The translations under genes were made by a program, and so were the position numbers. The notes under the pieces are model-generated. The model made no database searches. It was given only the letters and a program-made list of their open reading frames with translations, and was not told the DNA's origin. From Deltaproteobacteria bacterium (GTDB lineage Bacteria > Myxococcota > Myxococcia > Myxococcales > Myxococcaceae), in the NCBI GenBank assembly GCA_016875515.1, contig VGRA01000012.1, forward strand, positions 1 through 14,567: 14,567 nucleotides of DNA, written 5' to 3'. Positions 14,545 to 14,567 of this stretch are shown in pieces (the first letter of the stretch is position 1; each line of letters starts with the position of its first letter).

Positions 14545-14567
14545 TCAGAACAGCCGCATCTGGGCCG
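14545..14567 (-). CDS. Possible C-terminal end of a gene entering from the right
   Basis: One frame reads Ala-Gln-Met-Arg-Leu-Phe then TGA (14547-14545), a plausible C-terminus with G/C-ending codons, 37 bases before the tentative regulator start on the same strand. Six residues are too few to identify anything, and this could be chance. Confidence 0.25.

Noticed and set aside
1-14567. tRNA, rRNA, integrase, transposase or defence genes
   Set aside because: None recognised on either strand by reading; no cloverleaf, catalytic recombinase motif or known defence domain was seen.

Overview
The window is very GC-rich (clearly above 65% by eye), with G or C at almost every third codon position in the real genes. 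It encodes three lipoproteins, one carrying five CGNG...CDDGN...GDGC repeats and one an 824-residue Cys-rich tandem-repeat protein. This combination points to a myxobacterium of the Myxococcus/Corallococcus/Archangium type. That assignment rests on style and family recall; no search was run.

Layout. (1) 1-1846, minus strand: a lipoprotein amidohydrolase, cut by the left edge, with five Cys-rich repeats ahead of a metal-dependent hydrolase domain. (2) 1847-2544: about 700 bases with no recognisable gene and several small GC hairpins. (3) 2545-4023, plus strand: an old-yellow-enzyme type flavin oxidoreductase, overlapping tail to tail by 14 bases with (4) 4010-6484, minus strand: a large Cys-rich lipoprotein built around six copies of a ~51-residue (153-base) repeat. 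(5) 6485-7008: an intergenic stretch holding what looks like a small zinc-ribbon gene that has lost frame, and a strong GC hairpin.

(6) 7009-13382, minus strand: a seven-gene cluster that reads as one operon. In order of transcription it holds an ETF-beta lysine methyltransferase-like gene (frameshifted), an SGNH/GDSL lipoprotein hydrolase, a YkgJ-type cysteine-cluster protein, a DUF1444-like protein, an alpha/beta hydrolase (YbfF/ABHD11-like), an M20 peptidase and a dienelactone hydrolase. Gaps between genes are 1 to 30 bases, and the operon ends at a perfect 10-bp hairpin (6969-6999). (7) 13395-14027, plus strand: an exported SOUL/HBP-family heme-binding protein, starting only 12 bases from the operon's first start codon and ending at a 9-bp hairpin. 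(8) 14040-14507, minus strand: an XRE-type repressor-like regulator broken at a run of ten G. A last short C-terminus may enter from the right edge.

No CRISPR array, tRNA, rRNA, insertion sequence, phage module or recognisable defence system was seen. The most notable features are the 153-base repeat array in the surface lipoprotein, the fusion of Cys-rich repeats to an amidohydrolase on a lipoprotein anchor, and three reading frames that break by one or two bases, two of them in G runs. The last may be real decay, phase variation or sequence error. The multi-hydrolase operon is coherent in structure, but its pathway cannot be named from the sequence.
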